Assembly: GCF_043641665.1 (NCBI RefSeq)
Contig: NC_092186.1
Coordinates: 25,201,001-25,265,000, forward strand
DNA length: 64,000 nt
From: Enoplosus armatus
Lineage: Eukaryota > Chordata > Actinopteri > Centrarchiformes > Enoplosidae
Direction of reading: 5' to 3'
The notes beneath the pieces are model-generated. The model was not told the origin of the DNA. It searched no databases and saw nothing but the letters and a program-made list of their open reading frames with translations. Position numbers and translations under genes: made by a program. This document shows, piece by piece, positions 10,431-22,029 of this stretch; the first letter of the stretch is position 1, and each line of letters starts with the position of its first letter.

Positions 10431-13222
10431 CACCGGACACAGTTCAAAACATGGGAGCTCCAAGCATCAGACGGGCTGGCACACAAAACGCACACTTCTG
10501 TTTAGTGCCATCATCGCCGGGCCTCCGTCACTACCCAAATGCTGTAACATCAGGATCGGCTGCAATCCGGGCATTAAAATGCATAGAGGCACTAGATGAT
10601 CAACATCATCGGCGGGGTAGATAATGTGCTGTAGAGTCACTGGTGCTCAGCAGCAATCACGGACACGTGGACTCAAGCCAGACAAGGCAGGCAGGCAGCT
10701 AATGCTGATCAGAATCTGCTTAGGCCTCGTCGAAACGGGCCGATTAATAATTGCAGGACGAAATGGAAAGGCATTGCTCCATAAAAGAGCTGAATATTAA
10801 AGCGGAGGTGGTGAGACGTCCCCTCCCTCTGCCCTTCTGCTCAACTCCAAACTAGTGTCTCCCCCATAACTGGCTTCATTAGCAGCCGGCGAGAAGCAAC
10901 ATTAGCGCTGCCCCCCCCCTCCCGCCAACGCTAATAAATGTTCACCACGTCTGGATTAACACTTCTCCCTCTGCCCTGCTCGTCATCTTACAGTATTTTA
11001 TGTTGTTTTCCGAGGCCTCAAACGGGTCACTGTCTGCCCCCTCCCCTCCCCCCATGAATGGCCGTTTCACGCCCACCTCACATTACCAAAAACGTCGGCA
11101 CTGCCGTAAACCTGTGGCCGTATTCATCATAGTTATGATTCCGTGACAGGGTCGTCTCCCCTGCCTGGGATGCAGGGCTTGTAAAGACTGCCTCGCTGCC
11201 AGCAGGCCTCCTGTTATGGAGCCTGTAATTGGCTGATTGGCGGTGAGGAGAATGCGGCGCTGTCTTGTGAATGGATGACCAATAGGACGCGAGTGTGGTC
11301 CCCAGGGCGGGCAGTTACCTATTAAGGGGCTCCTTTCCAGCTCGACGCCTCATTGTCATTGTTATACACATCGAACCTTTACACGCTATTATTTTTTTCC
11401 CCCCCTCCGAGTGCCTTTGCCTCTGCCCTAGACTAGTAAACTATAACTTCTAAATTGTCTGTTGTTCAAAGAAAGTACATCTTGGCCCAGTTTTCTCTGC
11501 TGTGGGATGTTTGATTGCCCCGACTCGGCTGTATCGCTTTTCCTGCGAGTAGCTAGACAATGGTCCTCGAAATTGCCCGTGTCCTTAAAAAAAAATAAAA
11601 TAAAAAAAAACGTCAGTGTCGAACGGCGGTAATTAAATTCCAGACTGTCTTCGCAGTGGATAATTCACCTCACAATTCATTTTGTCCACTCGCGTCACCT
11701 CTCTCTCTCTCTCTCTCCGCACAGACTGTACTTTGGCAGCAAACGTTTGGCTTTCTGAGGCACAACAGCTCAAAGACCATTAAACACAACTGTATGTAAT
11801 AGTTACAAAGGCTGGTGTTTTCAATCAATCTTTAAGCACCGCAAGACCTCCACCCCCCCACCCCCCACCCCTCCATTACCATGCAGAATGCGGTGCAGCA
11901 GTAGAGGGTAAGGAGGGTAAATACTCTGTCTTCATGTCAAGATTATCTATGCACCTTTTAGGCAGTGCTGGAAGCTGCTTTTGTTTAATAAAGGGCTGAT
12001 TAATGAACAGAGCAACAGAGGGAGATAGGAAGATAGAGACGGAGAGAGAGAGAGAGAGAGAGAGAAAAGAAAGAGAGAAACACTCCCAGAGCCTGAGCCC
12101 ATCTCAACCCCCCTGCGTACACAGGGATATGTGTAAGGTCCCTGTCTGCCTCTGTCTGAATTAAAGCCGGTTCTTGCCATCTGTTTTTCTGAACAGCTCA
12201 ACATTGCATCATTCAGCCACACCTAGGGTCGTTTTTTTTTTTTTTGTCTTTCTTTCCCTTAAAAGCATCAAAGGAACCTGGAGCTTTTTCGAGGAGGGCT
12301 TTTTAATTAGGGGAAAATGTGGATGGTGGAAATCGTAACACTGTATTGGACCAGTCATCCGTGCCCGTTCGATACGTTTTTAAAAACCCATCAGATCAAA
12401 GCCGAGCCTTCGCTCAAGACAAACGCCTATCTCAGACAGCTCCTCCTCAAGTTTTCTTTAAGCTCACTAATTGGTAACGCACTAACCGACAACACCAGCG
12501 CGCTCTGAAGGGGATGTGAGAATTTTCCGTACTCCAGGAATAACTGCAACTGTGACTTCTCAGCCCCTGTCTTCACAGCTTGTGCGGCCCAAAAGGCAGG
12601 GAGCTACATTAATCAAATAAAAATATGATTTTCTTATCCATTTGCTTATGGGTTTAAATCCCCCCCCCCCCCAAAAAAAAAAAAAAACCCTTCCATACAC
12701 ATCTGTATTACAGTTACAGTATCACAGGGTGAATATCTACTGCTGAAACTGGTGAATTCGGTCGACTCTTGATTAAAAATAGACCCTCAAAAGAAAAAAA
12801 ACAGATAGCAGTGCCCAGCTTCCATCCACTTTGCAGTTTAACAGCCCGTCATTTCACACACTGTATTCTGCTGCCAGCTAATTACCCCGTAATTATGAAA
12901 ATATGAGATCTGTGATTAAAATGCTTACCAACATCATCATATTCGCAGGATGGCACTGTGAGTCTAGACTGTGCAGGGCTTTTTTTGGAAAGGCTCCCAC
13001 TGAAACAGTGTTCAGCAGACAATGCGAAGAATATACATCTTCTTACATCTGTGATGGGGGGGTGGGGGGGGTTGTATGGCGTTTCCCTCACCGGTGGAAA
13101 GAAAGAATGTCCAGGTGGGAAGGAAGGGGAATCTTAAAAGTTAAACAATTAAAGGCTGTCCATGTGGAGGCAGCCTCTAGAGATCGAGAGGTCGGGGCAA
13201 ATTACACAGCCTTTTCTCAGAC

Positions 13223-13225
<3 letters not shown>

Positions 13226-13259
<34 letters not shown>
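13226..13259. repeat. (GT)n microsatellite
   Basis: Uninterrupted GT array of about 34 bases. Confidence 0.95.
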
Positions 13260-13260
<1 letters not shown>

Positions 13261-14570
13261 TGAGAAAGAGAGAGCAGTGCTTTTCTGGTTGTCCTGGCAA
13301 CCTCCTCTTTCCTTCACCCCGCAAGCCGGGAATCAATTATTCATTACATTGTGTTATTGCATATAAGCTGACTCCTGTCTGCCCTTTGCATATACAGTAC
13401 GAAAGCACGGCTAAATGTTGATGAGTAAAAAGCTGCATTGCTATGGAAGTCATCTTTTTTTTTTTTCCTTCACCGTGATCGAGCTCACCGGGCGTACACA
13501 TTCAATACAGTAATAACAATGTACACATCGTGCTGGTCAATAAGGCTTTATTGGAGGAGCCATGGATTATTTACAAATGTAAAGACGTATGTTTGATGTG
13601 TGCATGTGTCGCCTTCTGCGTGTGACAAAGCACATGCGTGATGAATGAAAGAGCGGGGGCGAGAACAAAGCGTGGGACTTTGGGATGCTTTTGGAAGCAG
13701 GTATGCGTGATTTTGTATGTTATGTGGGAGTACATGCGTCTTTTTTAACACACTTGTTTTTTTTTTGTTTTTTTTTGCAGTGCACAGGGCCATGTGTTGG
13801 TACAAATACGAAAGAAATCTATGCCAGAGCTGATCGAAATCCAGCTTCGGTTCAGACTACTGGGGGGGGGGGGGTTGCAGATGCCTTTTCACCCTCTCCG
13901 TCAGAACAACAAAATCAATTAACATAACACGTAAGCGCAAACAAATAAGCGTTTGGCTCCTCAGAGAGCGGGATCACGCTCCCTCTCGATCAAACAGTTT
14001 GCAGCCCCCCGCGGCACCGTGACTGTCTTTGCTCCCCTAAAGAGTAATTAATTTATTTACACACACAAAAAAACGACCAAGAGTTTCTTACGGCCTGTGC
14101 AGCTGAGATAAAGGGATAAGAAGCAGGACTGACTGACTATCTCTCTCTCCCTCTCAGGTCAGCCTGCATGAAGATCCATTGACTGTTAGACAGCTATTAT
14201 TTATGAGGGCTCCCGCATTCTGAAACTCACTGGATGCAGTCTCTTAGTCTTAGCAGTCCAGTAGATTACTGAATCTTTTATACCTGGAGCAACTGCAGTC
14301 ACTTGGAAGTCGAGCGGCGAGCGCACAACATTGGCGGCGGTTTTATTAAATGAACTTCTGCACATGAGGTTGCGCTAACACGACGCACCGCATATACCCG
14401 GAGAGGAGAGGAGAGGTCCATTTAGCAGCTGCTCTGGAATTGATCTTCGTTTTGCCCAGTTGTCATGGAAATGAAGATTTACTTCACGTCCGTGTTTGGA
14501 TTAAAAGCTGAGGTTCAAGTTTCACTCTCGACAAAACAAGCTCACCACAACATCCATTTAGTAGCTGCTA

Positions 14571-14572
<2 letters not shown>

Positions 14573-14606
<34 letters not shown>
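14573..14606. repeat. (GT)n microsatellite
   Basis: Uninterrupted GT array of about 34 bases. Confidence 0.95.
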
Positions 14607-14607
<1 letters not shown>

Positions 14608-15955
14608 CATAGGACTAAACTAAACAGTAACCGCAGAACACTTGAGTGTATACAAATATGTTGTAAAGGGGCTTGTAACGGAGGTCCTCTCAGTCTCCGG
14701 CACGTTTATCAAAAGCTTCAAACAGCACGTTATCGTTCCCCCGAGGGCTCCACCAGACAGGACAGTGTCGGGGGGGGGGTGGATAGTAAATGTCGAGTTT
14801 GTGTTTGCTAGTTCTAATGTGTGTTTTGATAGTGATAATAGAAATGGGTTCACACACATGGCTGAATACACACTGGCCGGCCTCCTCAGCAATCAGTGTA
14901 ATACACCAGACCAGTGTGTTCTTAACAATTTGAACTCAAAATAAAGTCAGGTCCTTCGACCCATGTGATCCTCCAGTGGAGAACAAGACCCAGGGGGGTC
15001 TGAGAGCTAAAGCTCAGCAAGCCGCAGCCCCGAGCTGGCCACGCGGTGGAAGGAGGGTCGGGGGAAGGTCGCCTACATCTCCGAGAGCCGACAAGACGGC
15101 AACGTTCGACCCCAGACCGGGTGCCTGTTGGACTCGAGTAAACAACAGCAGATGAACATAAACAAGATGGATGTCAACATGATCCCGGCTGCCCGGGAGA
15201 TGTGTGTTTGCAGGTCAACCAAAACTAAACTAAACAAACCCAAGCAGAGCTTTTGAGATTTTATCAGCCGCTTCTCTGTGGCCCTGCATTTAATTCGCTC
15301 ATCCACGCCCCCTCCCCCCCCCCCCCCCCCCCACGGCTTCCTCCTATTCGCTTGCTGGGTTTGCTGCCCACTGTGCCATCAGGATGTCGCTCATAGAGAG
15401 AGACAGAGCAATTCCAGGGCGGCTGGTGTGAAAATAGGGAGTTTAACCAGAGGGGGTTGGAGAAAATGGCTTGTTCTGTCCTGTCTCGTTTGCTCTGGCT
15501 GAGGCGGGCGCTCGGCCACACTTGGCCTCTCTGGCCTGACCGATCACATAAATACACACACAAAGAGCTCGCCGTTGCTGCTGAGCAGGCCCGCCGCCTG
15601 CTGTCATTCTCTGGAGGAGTCAATTGCTGCCCGTGGATGGTCACACATCGCGATGCAACCCAAAGTGAGGGGTTGTTTGTGTGTGTCGCAGAGACAGAAA
15701 GCAAAACGGCCCAAGTGCACTTTTGTGAGCTACTTTTGAAAGAAAGCTAAACGTTGCCTTGGTAAACCTTCGCATCAGGCAAGTTGACTCAGTCCAACAA
15801 ACAAATGGAAATGTATGACGTACAAGTCTAAAAGAAACACACGCCGAGCGACCCCCGTGCATGTTTGCCCAGGTGAAGCCTGTAGAAGCATAATTTAGAC
15901 CCTCTTTTCAAATGAAGCTCACGATAAGTTCAGCCGGGAAGACTGTCTTCATGCC

Positions 15956-15989
15956 TCATTCATTCATTCATTCATTCATTCATTCATTC
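15956..15989. repeat. (ATTC)n microsatellite
   Basis: About eight copies of the tetramer CATT/ATTC without interruption. Confidence 0.95.
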
Positions 15990-16236
15990 TCTCTCGCTCT
16001 TATCCAACCAGATTTTGCCACGACCTCACGTCAGCCAATCGTGGTGCCACTGTCAAAACTTAAATCTGTTCTCCCCTCGCTTGCTGTCAGCTGTCATTTC
16101 AGTGCAGTCGCTGCGACCCTCCCCACCCCACCCCCGGCTCACCTCCTAGTTCCTCACGTCAGTCTGCTCTTCATCACATCCACACCTTCAGCCCCCCTTC
16201 ACCGTCACCACCAGTGTCTGGAGTCAGTCCTAGGTA

Positions 16237-16453
16237 CAGTGCATCCGGAAAGTATTCACGGCGCTTCACTTTTTCCACATTTTGTTATGTTACACCCTTA
16301 TTCCAAAATGGATTAAATTAATTTTTTTCCTCAAAATTCTACACACAACACCCCATAATGACAATGTGAAAAAAGTTTTTTTGAAATTTTTGCAAATTTA
16401 TTAAAAATAAAAAACTAAGAAATCACATGTACATAAGTATTCACAGCCTTTGC
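16237..16453 (+). repeat. Tc1 left inverted repeat
   Basis: Left terminal inverted repeat containing outer (16,250-16,259) and inner (16,435-16,444) AAGTATTCAC direct repeats, the presumed transposase binding sites, about 185 bases apart. Confidence 0.93.
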
Positions 16454-16587
16454 CATGAAGCTCAAAATTGAGCTCAGGTGCATCCTGTTTCCACTGATCA
16501 TCCTTGAGATGTTTCTGCAGCTTAATTGGAGTCCACCTGTGGTAAATTCAGTTGATTGGACATGATTTGGAAAGGCACACACCTGTC

Positions 16588-16596
16588 TATATAAGG
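16588..16596 (+). promoter_or_regulatory. TATA box of the Tc1 transposase
   Basis: TATATAAGG lies 27 bases upstream of the first ATG of the transposase (16,615) and 48 bases before the second in-frame ATG (16,636). This fits a core promoter inside the element. If transcription starts about 30 bases downstream, the second ATG would be the first in the mRNA. Confidence 0.55.
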
Positions 16597-16614
16597 TCCC
16601 ACAGTTGACAGTGC

Positions 16615-17655
16615 ATGTCAGAGCACAAACCAAGCATGAAGTCAAAGGAATTGTCTGTAGACCTCCGAGACAGGATTGTCTCGAGGCACAAATCTGGGGA
16701 AGGTTACAGAAAAATTTCTGCTGCTTTGAAGGTCCCAATGAGCACAGTGGCCTCCATCATCCGTAAGTGGAAGAAGTTCGGAACCACCAGGACTCTTCCT
16801 AGAGCTGGCCGGCCATCTAAACTGAGTAATCGGGGGAGAAGGGCCTTAGTCAGGGAGGTGACCAAGAACCCCATGGTCACTCTGTCAGAGCTCCAGAGTT
16901 CCTCTGTGGAGAGAGGAGAACCTTCCAGAAGGACAACCATCTCTGCAGCAATCCACCAATCAGGCCTGTATGGTAGAGTGGCCAGACGGAAGCCACTCCT
17001 TAGTAAAAGGCACATAGCAGCCCGCCTGGAGTTTGCCAAAAGGCACCTGAAGGACTCTCAGACCATGAGAAACAAAATTCTCTGGTCTGATGAGACAAAG
17101 ATTGAACTCTTTGGTGTGAATGCCAGGCGTCACGTTTGGAGGAAACCAGGCACCGCTCATCACCAGGCCAATACCATCCCTACAGTGAAGCATGGTGGTG
17201 GCAGCATCATGCTGTGGGGATGTTTTTCAGCGGCAGGAACTGGGAGACTAGTCAGGATAGAGGGAAAGATGAATGCAGCAAAGTACAGAGACATCCTGGA
17301 TGAAAACCTGCTCCAGAGCGCTCTTGACCTCAGACTGGGGCGACGGTTTATCTTTCAGCAGGACAACGACCCTAAGCACACAGCCAAGATATCAAAGGAG
17401 TGGCTTCAGGACAACTCTGTGAATGTCCTTGAGTGGCCCAGCCAGAGCCCAGACTTGAATCCGATTGAACATCTCTGGAGAGATCTGAAAATGGCTGTGC
17501 ACCGACGCTTCCCATCCAACCTGATGGAGCTTGAGAGGTGCTGCAAAGAGGAATGGGTGAAACTGCCCAAAGATAGGTGTGCCAAGCTTGTGGCATCATA
17601 TTCAAAAAGACTTGAGGCTGTAATTGCTGCCAAAGGTGCATCAACAAAGTATTGA
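16615..17655 (+). CDS. Tc1-family DD34E transposase, full-length open frame
   Basis: A 346-residue frame with no stop or frameshift. It should catalyse cut-and-paste transposition of the surrounding element in the nucleus. The N-terminal half (about residues 9-110) is the bipartite paired-like helix-turn-helix DNA-binding region (KELSVDLRDRIVSRHKSGEG onward) with a GRPSKL AT-hook-like linker near residue 65. The catalytic core shows D159 in WSDETKIELF, D250 in FQQDNDPKHTA and E285 in DLNPIEHLW, with exactly 34 residues between the second D and the E (DD34E). The Gly-rich box KHGGGSIMLWGCF is present. Family proteins are about 340 residues. The second ATG (residue 8, MKSKELS) matches the usual family start, so the true protein may be 339 residues. 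The stop codon abuts the right inverted repeat. No inactivating lesion is visible. Whether it is active is inference. Confidence 0.95.
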   Translation: MSEHKPSMKSKELSVDLRDRIVSRHKSGEGYRKISAALKVPMSTVASIIRKWKKFGTTRTLPRAGRPSKLSNRGRRALVREVTKNPMVTLSELQSSSVERGEPSRRTTISAAIHQSGLYGRVARRKPLLSKRHIAARLEFAKRHLKDSQTMRNKILWSDETKIELFGVNARRHVWRKPGTAHHQANTIPTVKHGGGSIMLWGCFSAAGTGRLVRIEGKMNAAKYRDILDENLLQSALDLRLGRRFIFQQDNDPKHTAKISKEWLQDNSVNVLEWPSQSPDLNPIEHLWRDLKMAVHRRFPSNLMELERCCKEEWVKLPKDRCAKLVASYSKRLEAVIAAKGASTKY

Positions 17656-17873
17656 GCAAAGGCTGTGAATACTTATGTACATGTGATTTCTCAGGTTTTT
17701 TATTTTTAATAAATTTGCAAAAATCTCAAATAAACTTTTTTCACGTTGTCATTATGGGGTGTTGTGTGTAGAATTTTGAGGAAAAAAATGAATTTAATCC
17801 ATTTTGGTATAAGGCTGCAACATAACAAAATGTGGAAAAAGTGAAGCGCTGTGAATACTTTCCGGATGCACTG
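17656..17873 (-). repeat. Tc1 right inverted repeat
   Basis: Reverse complement of the left repeat with about ten mismatches. It holds the two direct-repeat motifs as GTGAATACTT at 17,665-17,674 and 17,851-17,860. Confidence 0.93.
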
Positions 17874-18129
17874 TATATCACGGCTTCACTAACACCCTTT
17901 TAAATACGATGGCACCACGATGGGGTCTAATCGCCACATACGTTTTACATTCTCTTTATTTGCATGTGTCAATAAATCATTGTTCACTCGTATGAAGTCT
18001 GTCCTGGAATCAAGTAACCTCTCGCTCGTGAACTGATATTCGATTTGAATGATTTCAAAATCAAAAGGAATTACATAATTATAAGGAGGTAAAGAGACGA
18101 TTTTATGAAGGTAATTACAAGACACATTT

Positions 18130-18290
18130 CCTGTTTTATTTTGTAGGATTTTCCTCTCGTTTCAGACGCTTCGCTTCCTGCCCTCATATGTGTTTCCCCG
18201 CCAGCCTGATTACCTGCCCCGCCCTGATCAGTTACACCTGTCCCTCATCACTTCCTCACCTGGGTGTATTTAGTCTGTGCGGCTGACGGC
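18130..18290 (+). repeat. Dispersed repeat (family 3), copy 1
   Basis: This segment is clearly related to 44,036-44,215. Both run CCTGTTTTATTTTGT, then TCTCGTTTC, CGCTTCCTGCC, a TGTGTTT-CCCCGCC stretch, CCCTGATYAGTT, CACCTG and GTATTTAGTCTGTG in the same order. It is probably a mobile-element end. The class is unknown. Confidence 0.7.
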
Positions 18291-18542
18291 TCTAAAACTT
18301 AAAAACTTTGTAAAACACTTAAAAATGAGTCTATTTAGGGTTTATTTCCCTATTTCTTTGATTTTAATATGTCAATATATGTCAACAATACAACATTTTT
18401 TACATGTAAAACTTACGGCGGAACTGGGGCTAAAAAAAGACTGGTAGCAAACTCTCTCCAAAGAGTGACATCGCAATACACCCTTGATGAATATTCATGC
18501 AAACTTACCTCTATTCATTTGAGTTTGGAAACTCTGGAAACT

Positions 18543-18720
18543 TAAAGGTCCCGTATCATGCTCATTTCAGCCCTATATTTTTATTCTGGGGCTCCACTAG
18601 AGCAGCTTTGCATGATACACAGTTGAAAAAAAAGTCCTTATGTATCTTCTCCTGGCCCTCCCTGCACCCCCTCAGTCCCCCCCCCCCCCCCCCCCCCCAT
18701 GTTCTACAACATGGGAGCTT
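18543..18720 (+). repeat. Dispersed teleost repeat remnant (AAAGGTCCCGTATCATGCTC type)
   Basis: Opens with AAAGGTCCCGTATCATGCTC and continues with a CTATATTTTTATTCTGGGG-like stretch and a CACTAGAGCAG segment. I recognise this as the start of a common short fish repeat ('aaaggtcccatattgtgctcatttt' type). A 22-base poly-C tract (18,677-18,698) lies in it. Its right end is unclear. Confidence 0.5.
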
Positions 18721-19885
18721 TTAAACATTTTCTGAATTTCATTTGGCTGCTAGTCCAGCAAAGCTCTGTTCAAAATGCCCAAGTGATACACTTTCCACGC
18801 AAGTATAAGACAACAAATTCATTCAGTCTCTTTCATTCCAATTTCAATTGATAAGACCACTTTACCATCATTTAAATACACAAAATAACACTGACTAGAA
18901 CCTGCGGTCAATAACAGTGATAGCAATGTAATCGTTCTGACAGCTAATTATGTGACTGTAAGCCTGTCGTATGTTAAGTATAGCGTAGCCTAGCTCGCTA
19001 GCACTGTTGCTCACTCAGTGACCTTCCTTTGGTCAAACGATCCTCGCCTCGTACGTCACAGAGGTCCCTCAAGACTGTCCCTATTTCGTAGTGTATTAAC
19101 ATCATAAATCACCATATTAGGAATTATATATAAACGTTAGAAACATATGTGACAGAGGTAACAAACGAACCACTGTGGGCACAGGCTCAACTCTCACTTT
19201 GTTGCTAAGCTTTATACAGGTTTTCGACACTGCTGCAGGCTGATGCATCATGTTTGTAAGAAGAAAGAAATGAAACGCGAGAGTGAGCGGGAGACAGTCT
19301 CTGGAACACTCCACTCCAACAAGACTTTTGGCTGCAAGGGACTGGAAGGTGAAGGAAAGCCAGGAAGTTCAGAGGCTGCGAAGTTAGTTAACTGGCAGGA
19401 GGAGAAGATGGCACAGATATATGAAGGTTGGAGGCCCGAGAGCGCGCGATGTCAAAAGGGGAAGCAGAAACCCTCTGAGCACCGAGGGCCGCAAGACACT
19501 CCGATTTAATCAGAGCATCTGTCTTGTCAAGTCTATAAAACTTTATGCAAGCGCTTCTAATTTGAGGGACGCACTCATTAATAGAGGAACCAAAAGGGGG
19601 TGCACTCCAGAGGAAAGAGACAATAAGAGATAGAAGCATGAAGGAGACAGCGTTGATATTAAACTACTACGTTAAACAGTAATATTTGTGAGCTTTAATA
19701 CCTTTTTTTTTTTTTTTTTTCCCCCATTAATTGATTGTATAATATCTAAGCAATTCAACGACAGTACTGGTAATTTACGGTTAAATAGGCACCAAAGCAT
19801 AGGCAACTAAAGCTAGTTAAGGGGATCAAGGTTATGGCAAGATTCTGATACTCAAATACTTCAAACTCTTGGTTGGGGTTGGGGT

Positions 19886-20010
19886 TCCCTGTAGCTCACT
19901 TGGTAGAACAGGTGTCCCGTGTACAAAGGCTGAGTCCTTGCTGCAGTGGTCCTGGGGGCCCTTCGCTTCGTGTCACCCCCTCTCTATCTCCCAATGTGGC
20001 ACCATTCAAA
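19886..20010 (+). mobile_element. tRNA-derived SINE remnant
   Basis: Contains GTAGCTCACTTGGTAGAAC, a good pol III A-box region, followed by 'gagtccttgctgcagtgg' and a 'cccttcgcttcgtgtcacccc' and 'tctctatctccc' tail. These are the landmarks of a widespread teleost tRNA-headed SINE. The B box (expected GGTTCGAATCC) is degenerate, so this copy is old or truncated. Confidence 0.65.
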
Positions 20011-20501
20011 TTAGTCACATTAGTCACTGCTTGTGATTGTCTTGCATATAAAGGCTGTTGCTGGTTTGTTCAGTTCAGTACAAAACTAGGCGTCTATAAG
20101 CACCATAATAAGTCTGTAAGTTCTGTAATTAATAAACACACACGCGCGCCCCGTTACTAACCCCCAGCCACCGTTGGACCGTTCCTGTGTCGGGTGTAAT
20201 TCAGTGCAGTGTAGAACCGTTCAACACAAACGTATTCCGACTTCGAATGCTGCGTTCACAAGCCGCAGCCGACAGATCCTACTCTCTCTGCCTTTTTTGA
20301 AGTGCACAGCAGCGCGCATCACAAGGTGGGAGAAGACGCGTCACGCGGCAAAAAGAGGTCCCAATCTGCTGGGATTGCTGCACCTCAGCTAAAATCCACA
20401 GCGGGTAATTGTAGCCTCACGGGTTTCAGTGTAACTCAGATAATTCAGTCTGGTGCAATTTCCTCTATTTTATAGCTTACTGCCACTCTCTCTCACTCAC
20501 A

Positions 20502-20503
<2 letters not shown>

Positions 20504-20542
<39 letters not shown>
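20504..20542. repeat. (CA)n microsatellite
   Basis: Uninterrupted CA array of about 39 bases, preceded by CTCACTCACAC. Confidence 0.95.
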
Positions 20543-20546
<4 letters not shown>

Positions 20547-21824
20547 GAATGCTCACTCCAAACTTTCCATTCCAACGAGCACACACTAATTCACTTAAGG
20601 CTGACAAATCTTACAGCCATATGCAGCACAAACAGTCAGCTCAGCTCAGGTCCTTCGACCACTGCCGCGTCGTTTCCCCACATGAGTTCGTCAGTTCACC
20701 ACTCCGAGGGGGCCAAACCTCCCCCGTGCATTATGTATGCCCTCACAGACCTAATTGAAACTGAAAATGTTATGTTCCACTCCGGTGCTCTCCTAATAGG
20801 CTGGCTCTCAGTAACCAGGCTTGTGAGGCAATTACAAACCAGAGCTATGAGTCTGGATGAATCTTAAAGTGGGAGGCGGTGGGCACAGTGGGTGTGAGTG
20901 ACTGTGTGTGTGTGTGTGTTTATACTGGGGGTCTTGGCCAGCTGAGAGTGGCGCTGGAGAGAAGTGAGGTCTAACTTACTCACTAATTATAGATGTCTTT
21001 TTTGGCTTCGCCTTCATGTTTCACACTGTTCAGCCTGGATGAGGGAACAGGGCCCTGGCAGATCAAACGAGACGCTTCGCTTCGTTGGCTCGGCTCTTAG
21101 GCCTCCAATCAGAAACAACGGGGCGCCGAGCGAGAGCAGCCAAGGTGGCATCCTCATCCAGCAGTTTGAGGGGGGGAAATTTTCGGGGCGCTTTCAGGCT
21201 GTCAGTTTCGTCTGAATCTGGGTGAGGTGTGCCTAAAAACACTGGTTAACGTAAGCGCCTTTTCTGGAACCAGGTGAGATCAGTTCCAGTCGAGCTGCGG
21301 TACGCTACACGTGAGAACAGCGAGAATCCAATCCATGCTCCCGCAGGAGATGAAGTCATGTCTGCATTTCATAAAAAAAAAAAAAAATTCAAAAAAAAGT
21401 ACCTGCACACTACTATCTTGTTTTCCAGTTCTTTAAAAACTTCACGGACTTGTTTCGACCACAAGCAGTCCTTTCGGGTTCACGTCTAAAAACTGAGCTC
21501 GCTGCAAAGTCTGATTTCCCCGATCTAAATATGTGCATTTTAATACGTTTGGCAATAGCTTTAAAACCATGTCAGTGGGCAGTGGCATAAATGATCTGTC
21601 GAGCAGTAATACATGAGAGTCAGGTTACATGTAGTGAAATTCACGTCACAGACACTGTCTCACTCTCTGTGACTCCTCACTTGTCCCCTCCTGCCAAAGT
21701 GTTTTTATTTCATCATTTCATTTGAGTCGTAGAAGTGTGTCTCAGACTGTACGTAAACGTGAGCAAAAATGTGTGTGTCGTATGCTCGGTGTTTAAATCG
21801 AGCCTACAGGCTCCGACAGGTTCC

Positions 21825-21869
21825 ACTGTAATTACCAAAGAACACTTCTATCTCCGTGGTAATTACAGT
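21825..21869. other. Perfect 13-bp inverted repeat with GTAATTAC cores
   Basis: ACTGTAATTACCA (21,825-21,837) and TGGTAATTACAGT (21,857-21,869) are exact reverse complements separated by 19 bases. GTTC/GAAC outside the arms adds a further four pairs after a short mismatch. Each arm contains the self-complementary octamer GTAATTAC, a homeodomain-type site, the two copies 31 bases apart. Confidence 0.8.
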
Positions 21870-22029
21870 TTGAACTGGATCAGGTCCGTTTCAGCACTGG
21901 GGCGTCATGCTAATCCTGTCCTGGGCACAGTGGGCAGCACCTGCTCTTCCTCTCTCGTGAATTTCAACCTTTTACACAAACTGGATTGAAAGAAAATCAT
22001 TTCAACTTAGTTTACCATTGGATGGATGG

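Larger units (their letters stand above)
8957..16236. other. Intergenic, no gene seen
   Basis: No credible exon was found. The longest open frames (for example 12,903-13,421) read through (GT)n arrays and lack splice or homology support. Contents are poly-T (10,048-10,063), a GA run (12,042-12,065), C13 followed directly by A15 (12,660-12,687), (GT)n at 13,226-13,259 and 14,573-14,606, poly-G 13,862-13,874, poly-C 15,314-15,332 and (ATTC)n at 15,956-15,989. Stretches around 10,640-10,900 and 11,150-11,360 are complex, repeat-free sequence that could be conserved non-coding DNA, which cannot be judged without alignment. Confidence 0.55.
16237..17873 (+). mobile_element. Complete Tc1/mariner transposon, about 1.64 kb
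   Basis: The element starts CAGTGCATCCGGAAAG and ends with the reverse complement of that sequence. It is flanked on both sides by TA (16,235-16,236 and 17,874-17,875), the standard Tc1/mariner target duplication. Inverted repeats are unusually long, about 217 bases (16,237-16,453 and 17,656-17,873), with roughly ten differences between them by eye. Each carries the motif AAGTATTCAC twice in direct orientation (16,250 and 16,435 on the left; complement at 17,665 and 17,851 on the right), the IR/DR layout of fish elements such as Sleeping Beauty. A full transposase frame lies between. The intact ends, TA flanks and open frame point to a recent insertion. I believe this family is abundant in teleosts and also reported in lampreys, but I cannot name the subfamily with certainty. 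Confidence 0.96.

Noticed and set aside
12903..13421. 172-codon open frame on the + strand
   Set aside because: It reads through a (GT)n array as Cys-Val repeats, shows no domain and has no splice or codon-use support. Chance frame.
15085..15115. tRNA B-box-like GTTCGACCCC
   Set aside because: No matching A box or acceptor stem upstream.
15264..15704. 146-codon minus-strand frame
   Set aside because: Runs through the poly-C tract as poly-Gly and has no family resemblance.
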